From Drosophila pseudoobscura (Eukaryota > Arthropoda > Insecta > Diptera > Drosophilidae), in assembly GCF_009870125.1 (NCBI RefSeq), contig NC_046680.1, positions 22,587,501 through 22,651,500 on the forward strand: a stretch of DNA of 64,000 nt, written 5' to 3'. The notes beneath the pieces are model-generated. The model was given only the letters and a program-made list of their open reading frames with translations. It was not told the DNA's origin and did not search any database. How positions within the stretch are numbered: position 1 is the first letter of the stretch; every line of letters starts with the position of its first letter. The translations under genes were made by a program, and so were the position numbers. Positions 1 to 12,088 of the stretch are shown in pieces.

Positions 1-360
1 CAATTCAATTTACGCGTCTCTGTGTGCGAAATCAGTGCCTGGCAAATCTGCTTTGTAACCGGAGTGACAAATGTTAATTAAGGCATGGCCTGGTGCCCCC
101 CAGCCCCAGCCCCAACCCCCCAACCCCCTTCATTTGATGGATTTTAATAGGGCTTCCAGCTCGCCGCGGAGCCGCCTTGTTGAGTGCTCGCGAATGCATA
201 AAAGTCCAGTCAGAGAGCGAGGCAAAATGCATTACAATGATAATGTTGCCCCTGCCACTGCCCCTGCCCCCGCCCCCGCCCATGCCACTGCTGTTGCCGC
301 GCTACATAATTCAGGAGGACATGAACTGACAATAAAATTTAGTGCTGAGCTCGCATAATA

Positions 361-404
361 AAGAGAGAAGAGAGCGAGAGAGCGAGAGAGAGAGAGAGAG
401 AGAG
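361..404. repeat. GA-rich microsatellite
   Basis: An almost pure GA tract of about 44 bp with a few interruptions. GAGAG is the binding core of GAGA factor in flies, so the tract could act as an open-chromatin element, but nothing nearby shows a promoter. Confidence 0.9.
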
Positions 405-540
405 CCCTGCCGTGGCCAGTGGCAAGTGGCAAGCGTCTTGTCCAGCTCCGTCGCCGCTGCTGCTCCTGTTGCTCCGAAAAGGGCTGTGAAAACTAAAAGC
501 AAAGTCATGCGGCCAGAGCTGTAATGAAAAAGATGCTGCC

Positions 541-581
541 AGGAGGGGGCGGAGGGGGCAGGAGGGGCAGGAGGGGGCAGG
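541..581 (+). repeat. G-rich minisatellite
   Basis: Tandem units close to GGAGGGGGC and GGAGGGGCA, with five or more runs of four or five G. The spacing fits an intramolecular G-quadruplex on the + strand. Confidence 0.8.
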
Positions 582-679
582 CTGTAAAAGTGTAAGTTGG
601 CATTAAGTTGCAAGCATAATGAAATTATTTCTCGGGCCGCTCAGACGACAACAACGCATCGCCGCTTGCTGCTTGTTGC

Positions 680-731
680 CACTGCCCCTGCCACAGGCAC
701 TGCCCCTGCCCCTGCCCCTGCCCCTGCCACT
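680..731. repeat. CCCCTG hexanucleotide array
   Basis: Repeats of the hexamer CCCCTG with a few CCACTG/CCACAG variants. It is one of many hexamer arrays in the window based on the GGCAGT/GGGGCA family read on one strand or the other. Confidence 0.85.
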
Positions 732-1460
732 GCTCCAGCTGCAGAAGCGTCGGCACATAAATACTTCATGCTTAATTGTCCTTTTGGGTGTAATTTCAAA
801 CGCTGCCACGCAGACAGCAGCACGGGATGACAGCTCTTAAAGCCGGACTAAGCTCCAGCATTCCTCTCTGCCCCCTGCCCCTGCCCCCCCTCTCCGCGCC
901 CTCCTGGCTAACTGCTGCTGCTGCCTCTTCTGCTTTGTTGCCTTTGCGTCATTCTTTGTGCTGTAATTTCAGCGCTTGACACAAAAGTTGCAATTTTCGC
1001 TGGAGTTTAGCGGAAAAGCGAGACAGGAAAGGAGGATGGAGATGGAGGAGGGAGGAGGGAGAGGGAGAGCAGGGACTGAGGAAGGCAGTGAGGCATGGGT
1101 TGGCTTCCAAAACTTTTGCTGCTTGTTAGTGAGCCCCGAATTGCAGCTTGCAACTGCAACTGCAACACTCAGCGACTCACTCACCCATGCCCCGGCTGGC
1201 CGCACTCAAGCCTCGTTCAAACATATTCATTTCGGTGGAAAACATCCGTCCGTTCGAGCCATGGAAGGCCCTGAATGGAGCCCGAATGGTCAAGTGAATG
1301 CCACAAAACGTGCAACAAATATTCATGCATAATGCGGCAGCGATTTGAGGCTTTTCGCTAATGTTTTTCCATAGAAAATAATCGACAGTCACTCGATCTG
1401 CAATGCCAAAGAATTCGGGAATTAAACAGTCCTTCCAGGGGCCATTGTTGACGCGCGAGC

Positions 1461-1480
1461 GAATGAATGAATGAATGAAT
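1461..1480. repeat. GAAT tetranucleotide repeat
   Basis: Five copies of a GAAT/ATGA tetranucleotide. A simple microsatellite with no coding or promoter context. Confidence 0.85.
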
Positions 1481-2224
1481 GTGTGAGTGCACTCACCCCT
1501 GCAGCTGCTGCCATTCACACCCTGTCCCAGGCGCCACACAAATCAGAGAAAACCGAAACCAAAATCGGGCCAAAAACAACAACGAGGGGGGGGGGGGGTC
1601 CGTGCCGCACAGACTCGGAGAATACTCATCAATTTTTAAATTTTATGGCACAAATAGGGGAGGGGGGAGGGCGTGGAGCTGGCGCTGGTGCTGGGAGAGG
1701 GGGGCGTATCCACAAATTCTCTTTGGGAAATTAAATGCTACGTGATGGAAAGTTTCGTTTGCTTTCGCCCAGCCTCGATTTCTGCCTCGGCAGTGCAGAT
1801 TCTTTGGGGGCTTTGGGGGGGCTTTAGGGGCCTGCTCTCATCGCATGCTCGTATGTTATTCCTGCCACGCCCCTTGCTGCATGGCCCCTGCATAATTGGC
1901 GGCCATCAAAATTATTAACCAGCAGAAATTGCAGCAAAAACAGAAATGAAATAAGTATCTGCATGGCCAGGCAGGCCAGGCCAGGGCAGGCTCATTAGCG
2001 GTGACATCCGAGCCACTCCCCCTGTCAGGGCCCCCTCCCCGCCCCCCTAGACCGCCCCGGCAAGCCCGTCTCGCAATCATTTCCGCCCCATGGCGAAAGT
2101 TTTATGAGATTCATAACTTTTTGCCAGCACACTTTTTGTGCCCGTTTTTCTTCGCTTTTTGCTCGTCTCGTTTTTATTGCTTGCTTAATTATGGAGTCAC
2201 TTTACATTGACACGCTCTCCGGCC

Positions 2225-2268
2225 GGGACAGGGACTGGGACTGGGACTGGGACCGGGACTCGGACTCC
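2225..2268. repeat. GGGACT hexanucleotide array
   Basis: About seven copies of GGGACT with CGGACT and GGGACC variants, ending in a GGACTCC run. Same hexameric period as the CCCCTG and GGCAGT arrays elsewhere. Confidence 0.85.
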
Positions 2269-3288
2269 TGGCGGGGATGCGCCTCCGCCGCGCACTCCTC
2301 GCACTCCTCGACGGCGATCCACGATGCAAAATAAACAGCAAACAAGTTGGCGCAAGCCGCTTAAAAGTTGCCCAAACGAAGTTCAACTTTATCGTAACCT
2401 CCTTTCGGGCCAAGACTCCACTTCTGGCAGTCCTTTTTCTGGTTAATTAGCGCCACAAATGTCCTCTAAATTATTTATTAAGGGACCTGTACGACTACTG
2501 GCACTTGTTCCGCCACAGTTTTCCGAATCCATCTTGATTGCGGCTTTCCACCGATATTTTCTCCTTTGATTTCGAGCATTTCCAGGATAATCGCTGCTTG
2601 GCGCCATCGGAGACCGCCCCCCGGGGGCTGTGTCTGCTCGGGATCATCAGCAACAATTAAGTAAACACGAAAACGGCCACTGGCACTCGCAATGGGGCGT
2701 TAAGTATGCGCCGTGTTGGCCGCAAGTGGCGGCGGTTTGGCTGAAAGCGCGAAATCTTGCAGCTCCCTCTCGGGCCCGGCCACAATGGACCGGCCATTAA
2801 CCGGTTGACAACAACCACTTCAAGCCCACTCGGCAGGAGGGGGGCGGAGGAACAGGTGGAGGCTGGAGTCTGTCTGGAGCTTGTCTAACGTCAGGCCAAA
2901 CGACACTTCCGTTCAGTTGCAACCTCCCTCTCCGGGTGTCGCGTCCAGCATTTACAGTTAACCACATTTCCGGATTTGCATCCCAGCAGCTTCCGCCCCG
3001 GCGTCGCAGTCCGCAGGACTGAAAGAAGGGACTGCAGCGATGTGCAGGGGATTTGTGGGGCTCGGGTGGAGCATTCTTTAAATTATTCAAGCAGGGCTCA
3101 TACGCCCTGGACACGCTGGAGTGGACAGAAGTCAGAGTCTAATGAATAAATCAACGGAACAAAGCAAAAACTCCCCACGTCCGGCAGGACACTAATGAAG
3201 TCCTGCTCCGAGCACGTGCCTCGCCATTCGGACGGGCATCTCCCTCTCAATTTCTTTCGGGACAAATCAATTAGGTAGCACATGCGGC

Positions 3289-3332
3289 AGGGGGCAACAG
3301 GGGGGCAACAGGGGGGCAACAGGGGGGGCAAC
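3289..3332 (+). repeat. GGGGGGCAACA minisatellite
   Basis: Four tandem units of 10-12 bp, each a run of four to seven G followed by CAACA or CAAC. The G runs are separated by five-base loops, a classic G-quadruplex-forming arrangement on the + strand. Confidence 0.85.
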
Positions 3333-3566
3333 GAGGAAGCTGCCTTCTAATTACGCGCCAATGTTGGCATTGCAGTCGCCATGACGATCAAAACTTATTT
3401 TAATGGCCACCGAACGGATCACACATGCAGGGCCGGCGCTGTGGCATGCCACAAACTTTGCCAGCAAAAATCCCCCGCCCCCCACCCCCCCACTCTAAGC
3501 ACACATAAACAGTTTACAGTTTACAGTTGAGAAGTTAAAAGCATGCCGACACCTGGGAGCGCACGA

Positions 3567-3584
3567 GGGGGGGGGGGGGGGGGG
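3567..3584 (+). repeat. Poly-G run of 18
   Basis: Eighteen consecutive G. Such homopolymers are unstable and prone to sequencing error, so the exact length is uncertain. Confidence 0.85.
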
Positions 3585-6500
3585 CCTTGGGGGGAGATCT
3601 GTGGCATTCACCTGATTTGCGTGTACACACACACACACACTCGCACACACTCGCTCACTCAACGACAGCAAAATTTTGACAGTTAACAAATTTCGGGGCA
3701 AAAGTTTGGCACATGTTTGCCATTGACAGAGAATTATGCACAGGAAAGCTGGAAAGCAGGAAAGCAGGGAGGCGGAAGGGCCCCCCGCCCCCGGCCCCCT
3801 TCTGGGGCGACAAAATTAAGTGAGGCATTCGTGCGTGGCCAACAAAGGTGAGGGCCACCCGTCAAAAAAAACTTGGCCCGACTGCAGGTCCGCAGGTGGC
3901 CGTCCCCCTGCACTCTTTTTCCGTCCGGTCTGTTCTCCATTTCCCGCTGGCGAGGACACTAATTGGCAGCATAGACCCAGCATCCATCCAGGCACTCAAT
4001 GAGCACGGTTTTGAGACATTTTCGGGAAGCCACATAGAAGCCTTTGGAAGCCTTTCTTCGGGATTCTTCGGGGAGCTACATTCCGTAGCTCTTTCTGTGG
4101 AAATTAATTTGATTCCAAAATGTTCACTGATAATTCTCGACGTCCTGCCACAAGGACCTTAAAGTCAATCGTCGGCCAAGACGTTGAGCAACAGCTGCAC
4201 AGGACGTGGTCGGCAGCCAATAGTTATTGAACAGAGAGCGGCAGAGGGGGGGAGAGGGACAGAGAGGGACAGAGAGACATGCTTAGGGTCGCCTTGTCGC
4301 TGCGGCGGCTGTGTGGCACCGCATCGGTGGCTCCCCTTGTTGTCGGCGCCTGTCAGTGTCGCATATTGTCCGGCCGCAGCCCCTCCCCCCCCAGCCCCTC
4401 CTTAAAGCAGGGGGCAGGACATCTTAAATCATTCAGAGAGGTTTTTGGGGGATGGGTGGATGGGGGGAGGGGGGGAGAGGTGGCAGAATAGAGGAAATTA
4501 AGTGCCGACCATTTTTCGTCATTCCATTCTCTGATTCTTCTCTCCCTCTCACTCTCGCCATGCACTATTTTCGGATTAAGTCCTGCGCCTGTCATGTGGA
4601 TTCGTATTTGTCCTTTGGGTGTGTCCGTGTGTGTGTCTGTGTGTGTGTGTGTGGGTGCAGGACCAACGTCTGCGGTTGCAGCTCTGTTGGCATTTGGCGC
4701 TGCTCTCGTCCGCCTCTTACCCTGCACCTCCCCACTCTCTTCCCCCCCCCCTTCCCCCCTTCCCTCCTTCAACGTGGGGGCGACGCACCCAAATATTGTT
4801 AATCCCATTGATTTGTGTTAATGATTGCCATTGACACTGTTGACAGAAGAGTGTGTTTCGTAGGTGCCTCTCCACTCCACTCTCCACTCTTTGCCATGCC
4901 CTCTGCCCACCCCCTGTCCGTGCCTGTGTCCGTGTCCGTGTCCGGGTTCGGTTGCGGTTACTGGTCTTTGGTCGGTGGAAGCCAAATTTTATGAACGGTC
5001 ACCGCAGATGCCAGCCGAGGTGCCAAATTCAGTTTTGGCTTTGTTTAAATTTCCCCCTCTGTGGGCCCCGGGCCCCGGGCCCCAAGGACACGCCGCTGTC
5101 GCTTGGTAATCTCAAGTGGACCGGGGACCAGGATGTGAGGGGCTGTGTTTGCCAGGGTCCTTGGATTGTATTGATATTTCACGAGAAATCAACACAGCAC
5201 ACAAAAATAGTCAAGCACAGGCTTCCTCTCTGCTGCCCAATCCCCCTCTGCTCCTCTTCCCCCTGCCCCACTACCCCTCTCCCTCTCTCCGTCCCCCTCT
5301 CCGTCTCCATGGCAACAGATCTCCCTCCACCTTTGAGAGATTTCCAACTTTGTCACCATTTGCAGCGGAAATGAAAAATCAAATCGAAGAAAGGCACAGG
5401 AAATGTAGCTCTTCACTTCACCCCCCCTTTCCACCCCCTCTCCGCACCATCCTCCACTATCTGTGTCTGTGTGTGTGTTTTTGCTGTTTAAATTTAGCCA
5501 ATGTCTATAGAACCGACTGGAGAGGCTCTCCAGTGTCTGGTGCACAAAACTCGGCATCTGCCGTGGGGGCCCCCGCCCCCCGCACCCCGGTGCCGCATGT
5601 GGGGCCTCCTGTCCCATGTGGCAGTGTCCACAAAGCCATATCTCAATGGTTACCTACTTGTACGGGCCGTAAGTCCCTGTCATAGACATGAAATTGTATT
5701 TTTATTGTCTTCCGCCACGTTGTTTCGGATACTCTTCCGGCCAGCGAGCTCCCGGCACGGAGGGCCCTGTTAACAGCCGTTTACTGCTGCTGGCAGCTCG
5801 ATTTCTGCCGGAGAAGGTTTTAATTTCACAGCTGCACGCTGATTTCCCCTTAATGGGGCACAGCAACATCGCGCTGTATCAATGTCCCTCGAGAAACTGC
5901 ATTCTCCTTCTCTTCAGGGGTCTGCCGCAGGTCCCAGGTCTCGAGTCCAGCTTGGATTATGCCAAAGAGCATCCCCTCTTCGATGGCTCTAAAGTCGGCC
6001 GTCATCCGCCTGCTTTCTCCGGCCATTTGTCGGCGCTCGAGACGTTTTTATCGTCTTGGCCATAAGCCTAAACAAATACAAACAATTTCTGTCCCAACAA
6101 TGGAGAAAAAATGGAAAAAAAGAGTACGGGGCGGAAACTGTAGAGGCAACAAAGTAACTGAAATTCCGAAATCGAGAGACAAAAAATATACACCGAAAAT
6201 CAACAGACAAACAGACAAACAAAAGTCGGAGGTAGACGCAAGGACAGAGCCAGGAGAAAATCGGAAAATCAATTGGGCTTCGGAGCGGACAAGTGCGTGG
6301 CTTCTCCGGGCGAAGGGCCCGCCGGAAGGGCCCAAACTGTTGCGTCTAATCTAGAGAAATCATTCACCGCAAATCAGACAATTCCCTGTACAAGCTGTGC
6401 AACTAATTAAATGATGAATGCCCCCGACGACAGCCCAGGGAGTTAGTTGGAATACTTGCCACAGTGGCATAAGGCAGCCAGCCGGCTGAGGCATCCCCGC

Positions 6501-8242
6501 ATTTCCCAGAAGTTTGATTGAACAATGGAATGGTTTAATTAATAAATAAATAGGTGTGTGTACGTGTCGTGTCGTGCAGTGCTGTGCTGTGCTGTGCTGC
6601 AGTTCAATTGCAGCACAAGTGTGGCAAAACAATTAATTATGGAGCTCGATATGGGCTCTGGAGCTGGGGCTGGTGCAACGGTGCGTATGCGTGACAACGT
6701 GTTGCAACACATTTGCCCAGCCCCAGCCCCATCCAATCGATAGTCGTTCACAGTTTACTGCTCACAGCCTTGCCACTTGCCACTTGCCTCTTGCCTCTTG
6801 CTGTGTGTTTGCTGTCTGCTGTTTGATTTCAACTGCAAAATGTACCACAAATCAAACGGACAAGGCTACAAAGTCAATCAGAGAGTGACAAGAGAGCGGG
6901 GCGATGGGCGAAGGGCGAGGGGCGGATGTGGCAGCAAATAGAAGCCGAGACACCCAGTTTCAGTTGCAGCCACCTCTCGGACCGCCCTGGACAGTCCCGT
7001 ATTGATTTGTCCACCTGGCCAGCCCATTACCATATCGCCTGGGGGGAGGAGGTTAATTCTCGGCCCAAGAATCCACGGCCGTCGCTGCTCAATATTGTAG
7101 TGAAATGCTGTATCTTTTGCGGATAGAGTGGCTTCAATGGCAAGACTGTGGGTGGGTGGTGTGGTGCTTGTGGTGGGTGTGGTGGTTGTGGGCGTGGCAG
7201 CTGTGAAGGGGTCTCCTCCAAGTGAACCGCAAACTAGTTGGCTGAGTACTTCTCGATGCGCGGCAACCGCAACAGCATGCGGAAAGTTTCCACAATCGAA
7301 AATGATAGCCTGGAGCCTGGAGCCTGGCACAAGAGGGAGAAAATCGAGTGGGCTCCTGCCGTCGAGGCCCCGTGCCTCTCATTTGGTGGCATCTGCACGG
7401 CAATTCGGCATTGAATTGTTTCCATTTGTTGGGCCAGCTCTAAGCCGCCCCACCGCCCCCCTGCCGCCCTGCCGCCCTGTAAGTGTGTGCTGCATGCCTC
7501 GAGGCGCTTCGAGTACTCCATGAAAATGCAATTAGTGCGCGATTTGCCAGCGATGATCCCCCACTGAATTTGCACTTCTGCAATACGAAATATAAGCCGC
7601 TTTCCTCGGCTACAAAAGAATTCAATTATAATTGCATTACGGTCAAAGTTTCTAGTTCTCGTAGGACGATCAAGGATATTAGAATGTATAAATCAATCAA
7701 AAAGGGAGGAGGGGGGAGGGAGGAGTGCTCTGGGAGGAGCGGGTGCTCTGGGTGTGGTTAGATGCACTCGAATCGAGTCGCCGAACGGCACTTTAATGGC
7801 TCAATCATACGTGAAATTTGTTCATTTGCGCCAGTCATGAGTGCCACACGCACACGCACACGCACACAAAGCCGTAGACACAGGAGCCTTGTGACGTGAA
7901 AAGGTGAACGAATCGAAACTGAAATTGAAATACTCGTATAAATAGGAAACGCTTCAGGCGCATAAGCAGGCAAATCAAGCGCGAAATTTGCGCAAAGCGA
8001 TGCCCGACTGCAGTCTCTGCAGTCTGCGGGAGAAACAGAGAAGGCGGGCCGGAGGAATGTGGAGACAGCATTTAAGCACCCACTCCATCGAATACACAAA
8101 AGACGGGGCCCCCCCCCCTGCACCACATAAGCCCCTGAGAGGGAGGCAGAGAAACGCTAGAGAGATGGTGAACCGCCGAGGCAGCTGCCAATACACTGAT
8201 GTTATTGACTTACTGTCGTGGCATGCAAATACCGGGCATGCC

Positions 8243-8299
8243 CCACCACCAGCCACCAACCACCACCACCCACCACCAGCCACCACCACCCACCACCCC
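8243..8299. repeat. CCACCA-type array
   Basis: Repeats of CCACCA with CAGCCACCA and CACCCACCA variants over about 57 bp. The repeat gives Pro-His-His or Thr-Thr frames on the + strand that are not real proteins. Confidence 0.85.
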
Positions 8300-8426
8300 C
8301 TTTTGGCCATTTCGAGAGCTGCGAAAATATTTGCCAGTCGAGACAAAAATTGGCAGCGATGCAAGCCAGAAATACAAACAAAACTAAACAACAAAAAAAC
8401 AATGCAACAAATAAAAGTCCACACAT

Positions 8427-8711
8427 ACACTGAGAGAAAAGTGGCAATTTAAAAGACAAAATTTAATTTAATGGAATTTTTAGAGGAACAAAAATATTAA
8501 AAAATATAAGACACTTGAGAAAAAATAAAAAAAATATAAAACACTTGAAATATATATAATACATTTTTTTTTAATTTTTAGAAAATATATTTAATTTTTA
8601 TGGGAATTCTGGGAATTATGGAAATTGAATTATATTCAATGGAAATATTTCCACTCTCTCCGCAATCGAATGGTAAATATTTGACTCTCGGTACGTTTTT
8701 TCTCTCTGTGT
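8427..8711. repeat. AT-rich island with inverted ACAC..GAGAGAAAA ends
   Basis: A 285 bp, strongly AT-rich block inside GC-rich surroundings. It starts with ACACTGAGAGAAAA (8427-8440) and ends with TTTTTCTCTCTGTGT (8697-8711), whose reverse complement is ACACAGAGAGAAAAA, so the two ends form a near-perfect short terminal inverted repeat. The interior has no coding frame and many AAATATA runs. The structure suggests a small non-autonomous transposon or relic. No target-site duplication was identified. Similar ends recur at 14891 and 15578. Confidence 0.5.
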
Positions 8712-8847
8712 AAGCGCATAAAAATAATGGCAGACACAAAAGCCATACAAAAAGCATTTTCCATGTCATCAAAAACAGAAAGAGCTCAGAGCTTGGATCA
8801 CTTTTAGCCGCAGATTGAGAAGAGCAGTCGGGAGCAGAGCTTGGCCT

Positions 8848-8874
8848 TGGCAGTGGCAGTGGCAGTGGCAGTGG
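8848..8874. repeat. GGCAGT hexanucleotide array
   Basis: Four to five copies of GGCAGT. The same hexamer recurs near 15.7, 24.6 (as CTGGCA), 31.0 and 49.5 kb. Confidence 0.85.
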
Positions 8875-9040
8875 ATCGGGAGAAACAAGACAGCTTGTAG
8901 GTTCCTCAAGCTGCACAGGGCTTCGACTCTGCGAGGGCTCCCAAGGGGGGGAGGCACAACAACAGGGCATTTGATTAATTGGCGGCGCAATGGAACCGGT
9001 TTGAGTGCGACTCGCGATAGATGATCTCATCGGAGGCCCT

Positions 9041-9076
9041 CCATTGTTCCATCCATTGTTCCATCCATTGTTCCAT
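9041..9076. repeat. 12-bp minisatellite upstream of the serpin
   Basis: Three perfect tandem copies of CCATTGTTCCAT, followed by a partial CCAT. The array ends 14 bp before the proposed serpin transcription start, so copy number could affect the promoter. Confidence 0.9.
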
Positions 9077-9087
9077 CCATGCGCCGA

Positions 9088-9121
9088 TCAGTAATCGGAG
9101 AGCGGCGATCCAAGTCGGTTC
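9088..9121 (+). promoter_or_regulatory. Inr + DPE core promoter of the serpin gene
   Basis: TCAGTA at 9088-9093 fits the Drosophila initiator, with the proposed +1 A at 9090. GGTTC at 9117-9121 lies exactly at +28 to +32 and matches the downstream promoter element RGWYV. No TATA box is visible about 30 bp upstream, as expected for an Inr/DPE promoter. The implied 5' UTR is 55 nt before the ATG at 9145. The assignment rests on spacing and consensus only. Confidence 0.55.
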
Positions 9122-9144
9122 CACTGAGAGCTCCAGACCCCAAC

Positions 9145-10533
9145 ATGCCAGGCGAAATAGGTAACCAAAACTACTCCGTTTCGAGATCTGTTTCGAGATC
9201 TGTTTCGATATTGTAAAATTTTCCACTGCCAGTGCTGCTGCTCTGCCTGATCCCGATGGCGGCCGCGGGTACGACGGCGCCTTCGCTGAGTGCGGGTCCG
9301 ATTGTGTTCGCCCGCAACCTGTTCCGGGCCCTGAACGAGGACTCGCCGAGGGGCAACATGGTGGTCTCGCCGGCCGCTGCCCGAAGCGCCCTGACGCTGG
9401 TCTTCATGGGGGCCGGGGGGAAGAGCGCCAACGAGCTGCGCTCGACCCTGATGCTGGGGGCGGCCGGGAAGAAGGACATCGCCAAGCAGCACGCGGAGTT
9501 CTGGAGCAGGGAGTGCACCTGCTCGGAGCGGGGCGCCGCCCTGCGGCTGATCACCCGGCTGTACGTGAGCAGCGACCTGCCGCTGCGGCCGGACTTCAAC
9601 CTCAAGGCCGTGGAGTTCTTCAACGCCCAGGCGGACGCCCTGAACTACTCGGACGCCGACGCGTCCACGCGGCAGGTGAACAGGTGGCTGGAGCTGCAGA
9701 CCTTCTACACGGTCCGCAACCTGCTCACGCCGGCCTCCTTCAGCCCGGAGTCGAGCGTGCTGCTCGTGAACTCCATCTACTTCCGGGCCAAGTGGGCGAA
9801 GCGCTTCTCCATGGACCGCACGGGCGCCGGCGACTTCTGGATCAACCCCGCCCAGCGCATGGAGCTGCTGATGATGCGGCAGGTCGGGGAGTTCCGCTTC
9901 GCGGACTCCAAGAAGCTCAAGGCCTCCATCCTGCACCTGCCCTTCGAGGACTCGGACATCAGCATGATGCTGGTCGTGCCCCACGCGGTGGACGGACTGC
10001 CCGAGCTCGAGCAGAAGCTGGCGCTGCTCGACCTGAACGAGGTGGCCACCAAGGGCCTGCTGCACGAGGTGGACGTGGTGATGCCCCAGTTCAAGATCGA
10101 GTGCGACATCGACCTGAAGGTGCCCATGCAGAAGGTGACCCCAGCCCCCTACTAGACCAGGACTCTTGTGTCCCAGCCTTTTCACCCTTTGACCTCTTGC
10201 AGATGGGCATATCCCGGATCTTCAGCCCCGGCCAGGCGGATCTCAGTGGCCTCTTCGCCAAGAAGTCGCCCCAGCTGATCTCCGAGGCCAGGCAGAAGCT
10301 CTACCTGCAGGTGAACGAGTCCGGCTGTGAGACGGATCCAGACACGCGTAAGTCCTGGCTGGAGTCCCCCTTGTCCCTTCCTAATGCCCTCTCTGATCTC
10401 CTTTGCAGCCGCCCGAGCAGCGGCCTTCGTGCAGAACCCCGATCGCAAGCTCTTCATGGCCAACCGCCCGTTCGTCTTTGCGATCCGCAACAACAGAACC
10501 GTCTACTTCGTGGGGCGCTTCCTGAAGCCCTGA
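9145..10533 (+). CDS. Secreted serpin with degenerate reactive-centre hinge (four exons)
   Basis: A complete serpin-family protein of about 395 residues, the normal family length. Exons: 9145-9160, 9233-10134, 10203-10347 and 10409-10533; introns of 60-72 bp have GT-AG ends. Exon 1 encodes only MPGEI plus one base; with exon 2 it gives a hydrophobic signal peptide (LLLCLIPMAAAG). Serpin hallmarks in order: GNMVVSP, FMGAGGKSANELRSTL, NSIYFRAKW, MMRQVGEFRFAD, SMMLVVPHAVDGLPELE, MPQFKIECDIDLK, GISRIFSPGQADLSGL, and C-terminal RPFVFAIRNN and VGRFLKP. The reactive loop has near-normal length, but the P14-P9 hinge reads C-E-T-D-P-D instead of small residues such as T-E-A-A-A-A. That predicts poor loop insertion and a non-inhibitory role. 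The last intron splits the loop. The orthologue is not identified. No canonical AATAAA is visible close to the stop. Confidence 0.9.
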
Positions 10534-12047
10534 TTCATCAGCCGCCCTGCGTCCCATCGAACAAATGTATAGAAAGGCGCACAGAATACAGAGCCCCACA
10601 GCAGGCAAGGCATCGTACGGGTGATTGGTGATTGGTGATTGGGGGCGGGGGCGGGGCAAAACAAATAGGAAAATGGCTGCCCGGAGAGATCACTGGGAAA
10701 GGGCGGGGGAGGGGGGGAGAAGCGGCAGCTGCAAAACTAAATGAAAAGTATCTAGTGGAAGCGATTTGGTCGGGTATTCCGCCCACGAGATACCCTCTAA
10801 ATTGTCTGCCAGGATCTGTCATTCCCCCGAAACCAAAGACAGCAGACAGCATCCCAAGTACTCTATGGGTAATCCCCCCGGATCCTTCCGTTCCCTCCCT
10901 TCCTCCCAGGCGAAGCATTCCCTGGCTCTCCTAGGATACAGGATACTTACTGCAGAGCATAAAAAGGCAACAGCAAACGAGAATTCTTTTGCCGGGTCCG
11001 GGTACGGGTCCGGGTCCGGGCCAGTCCAGCCAACTTGTTAGCCAATTTTAAATACAACTGCTGCCACTGACAGTAATCAAGATTGCACGGCAATGGCCCG
11101 GCGCGGCTACAACAATGCCAAATGCCGGGCCATTCCGGCCAGAAAGGGCCGCCAACAATTGAAAAATAAGTAATTTCTCAACTGTAGTGAACTTCAGAGG
11201 GGACCATGGAGGCAGGGCAGAAGCAGGGACCATGGAACGCCAGCTGAGACAAGCAGCAAAACGCGAACCAAGGCCCCGGAATCGGAATCGGAATCGAAAC
11301 TGGACTTCGACTTGGACCTGGAGTTGGACCTGGAGTTGGAGTTGGAGTCGCGCGCGTCCGGTGGCAAAAGTTTGCCCGTCCAATTCATCGATGATTGTCC
11401 CGGAGCTGCCGCCGGTTGGTGCTCCGCCCCGCCCCGCCCCGCTCTGGTCTGGTCTGGTCTGCCTCAAATGGTGCCCCGTCTGCTATTGATGGCCATTTGG
11501 CGAGTTTTGTGCGGCAAATGTTTATCTTTTGGTTTGTTCTGCCAGTCCCAGGGGGACTCCCTTCCCCCCTCTCCTAGTCGTGTCATTTGTGTCAAATGCT
11601 AATGTAAAATGTCACAATAATCGAATTACTGGGAACGGCATCGAAATGAATTTGATTGCAACTTTGTCAAACGAATAATTACAAATTTATGCGGAATTTT
11701 GCAAATAGCACGACTCGATGGAACGGCAAATATTCCAAACAAATTAATTGCATTCCATCGAAAAGAGTTGCCCCAGATTGGGCTGTTTTTTGGGCAGTTA
11801 TGGATCCGATTCGATTCGATTCGATCCGATTCGACTGTGAATATTATGTGTGCGACTGGGCCGGACTCTGGCCGTAATTGCATTTGCAACTGCAACATAA
11901 TAAATCAAGAGGCCGGACCCTAAAATGTAATTCAAAACCAATCAAACGCATCCGCATGCAACAACGGGCGGCAAGTGCCGGCGGTCACAAAATGCATTAA
12001 GCATCTTCATTGGCCATAAGGTTTCGGTTGGTGGGGCAGCTTATCAT

Positions 12048-12049
<2 letters not shown>

Positions 12050-12086
<37 letters not shown>
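12050..12086. repeat. CA dinucleotide repeat
   Basis: An uninterrupted CA tract of about 36 bp, one of the longest perfect dinucleotide arrays in the window and a likely polymorphic marker. Confidence 0.9.

Positions 12087-12088
<2 letters not shown>

Larger units (their letters stand above)
1..3288. other. Non-coding, repeat-rich DNA
   Basis: No exon or RNA gene can be supported here. Open frames on both strands are short and made of low-complexity Pro, Ala, Gly or Ser-Leu runs produced by tandem repeats. The interval contains GA, CCCCTG, GAAT, poly-G and GGGACT arrays, listed separately, separated by ordinary mixed-composition sequence. It could be intergenic or intronic to a gene outside the window. 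Confidence 0.6.
3333..8426. other. Non-coding, repeat-rich DNA
   Basis: No supported gene. It contains a poly-G run, CA/GT dinucleotide tracts near 3630 and 4620-4655, a TGTCCG array near 4920-4950, a GTGCT/GTCGT array near 6570-6600, a GTGGTG-rich stretch near 7150-7200 and polypyrimidine runs around 4740 and 5230-5300. A TATA-like element (TATAAATA) lies at 7937-7944, but no convincing initiator or coding exon follows it. Confidence 0.55.

Noticed and set aside
7937-7944. TATAAATA as a promoter
   Set aside because: No initiator at the right spacing and no credible coding or splice signal downstream.
9088-10185. A 365-codon open frame antisense to the serpin
   Set aside because: It mirrors the serpin exon. 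High G/C at third codon positions removes stops on the other strand, and the translated protein (HHQHH, GLEVEVRPQ-like) has no domain-like pattern.
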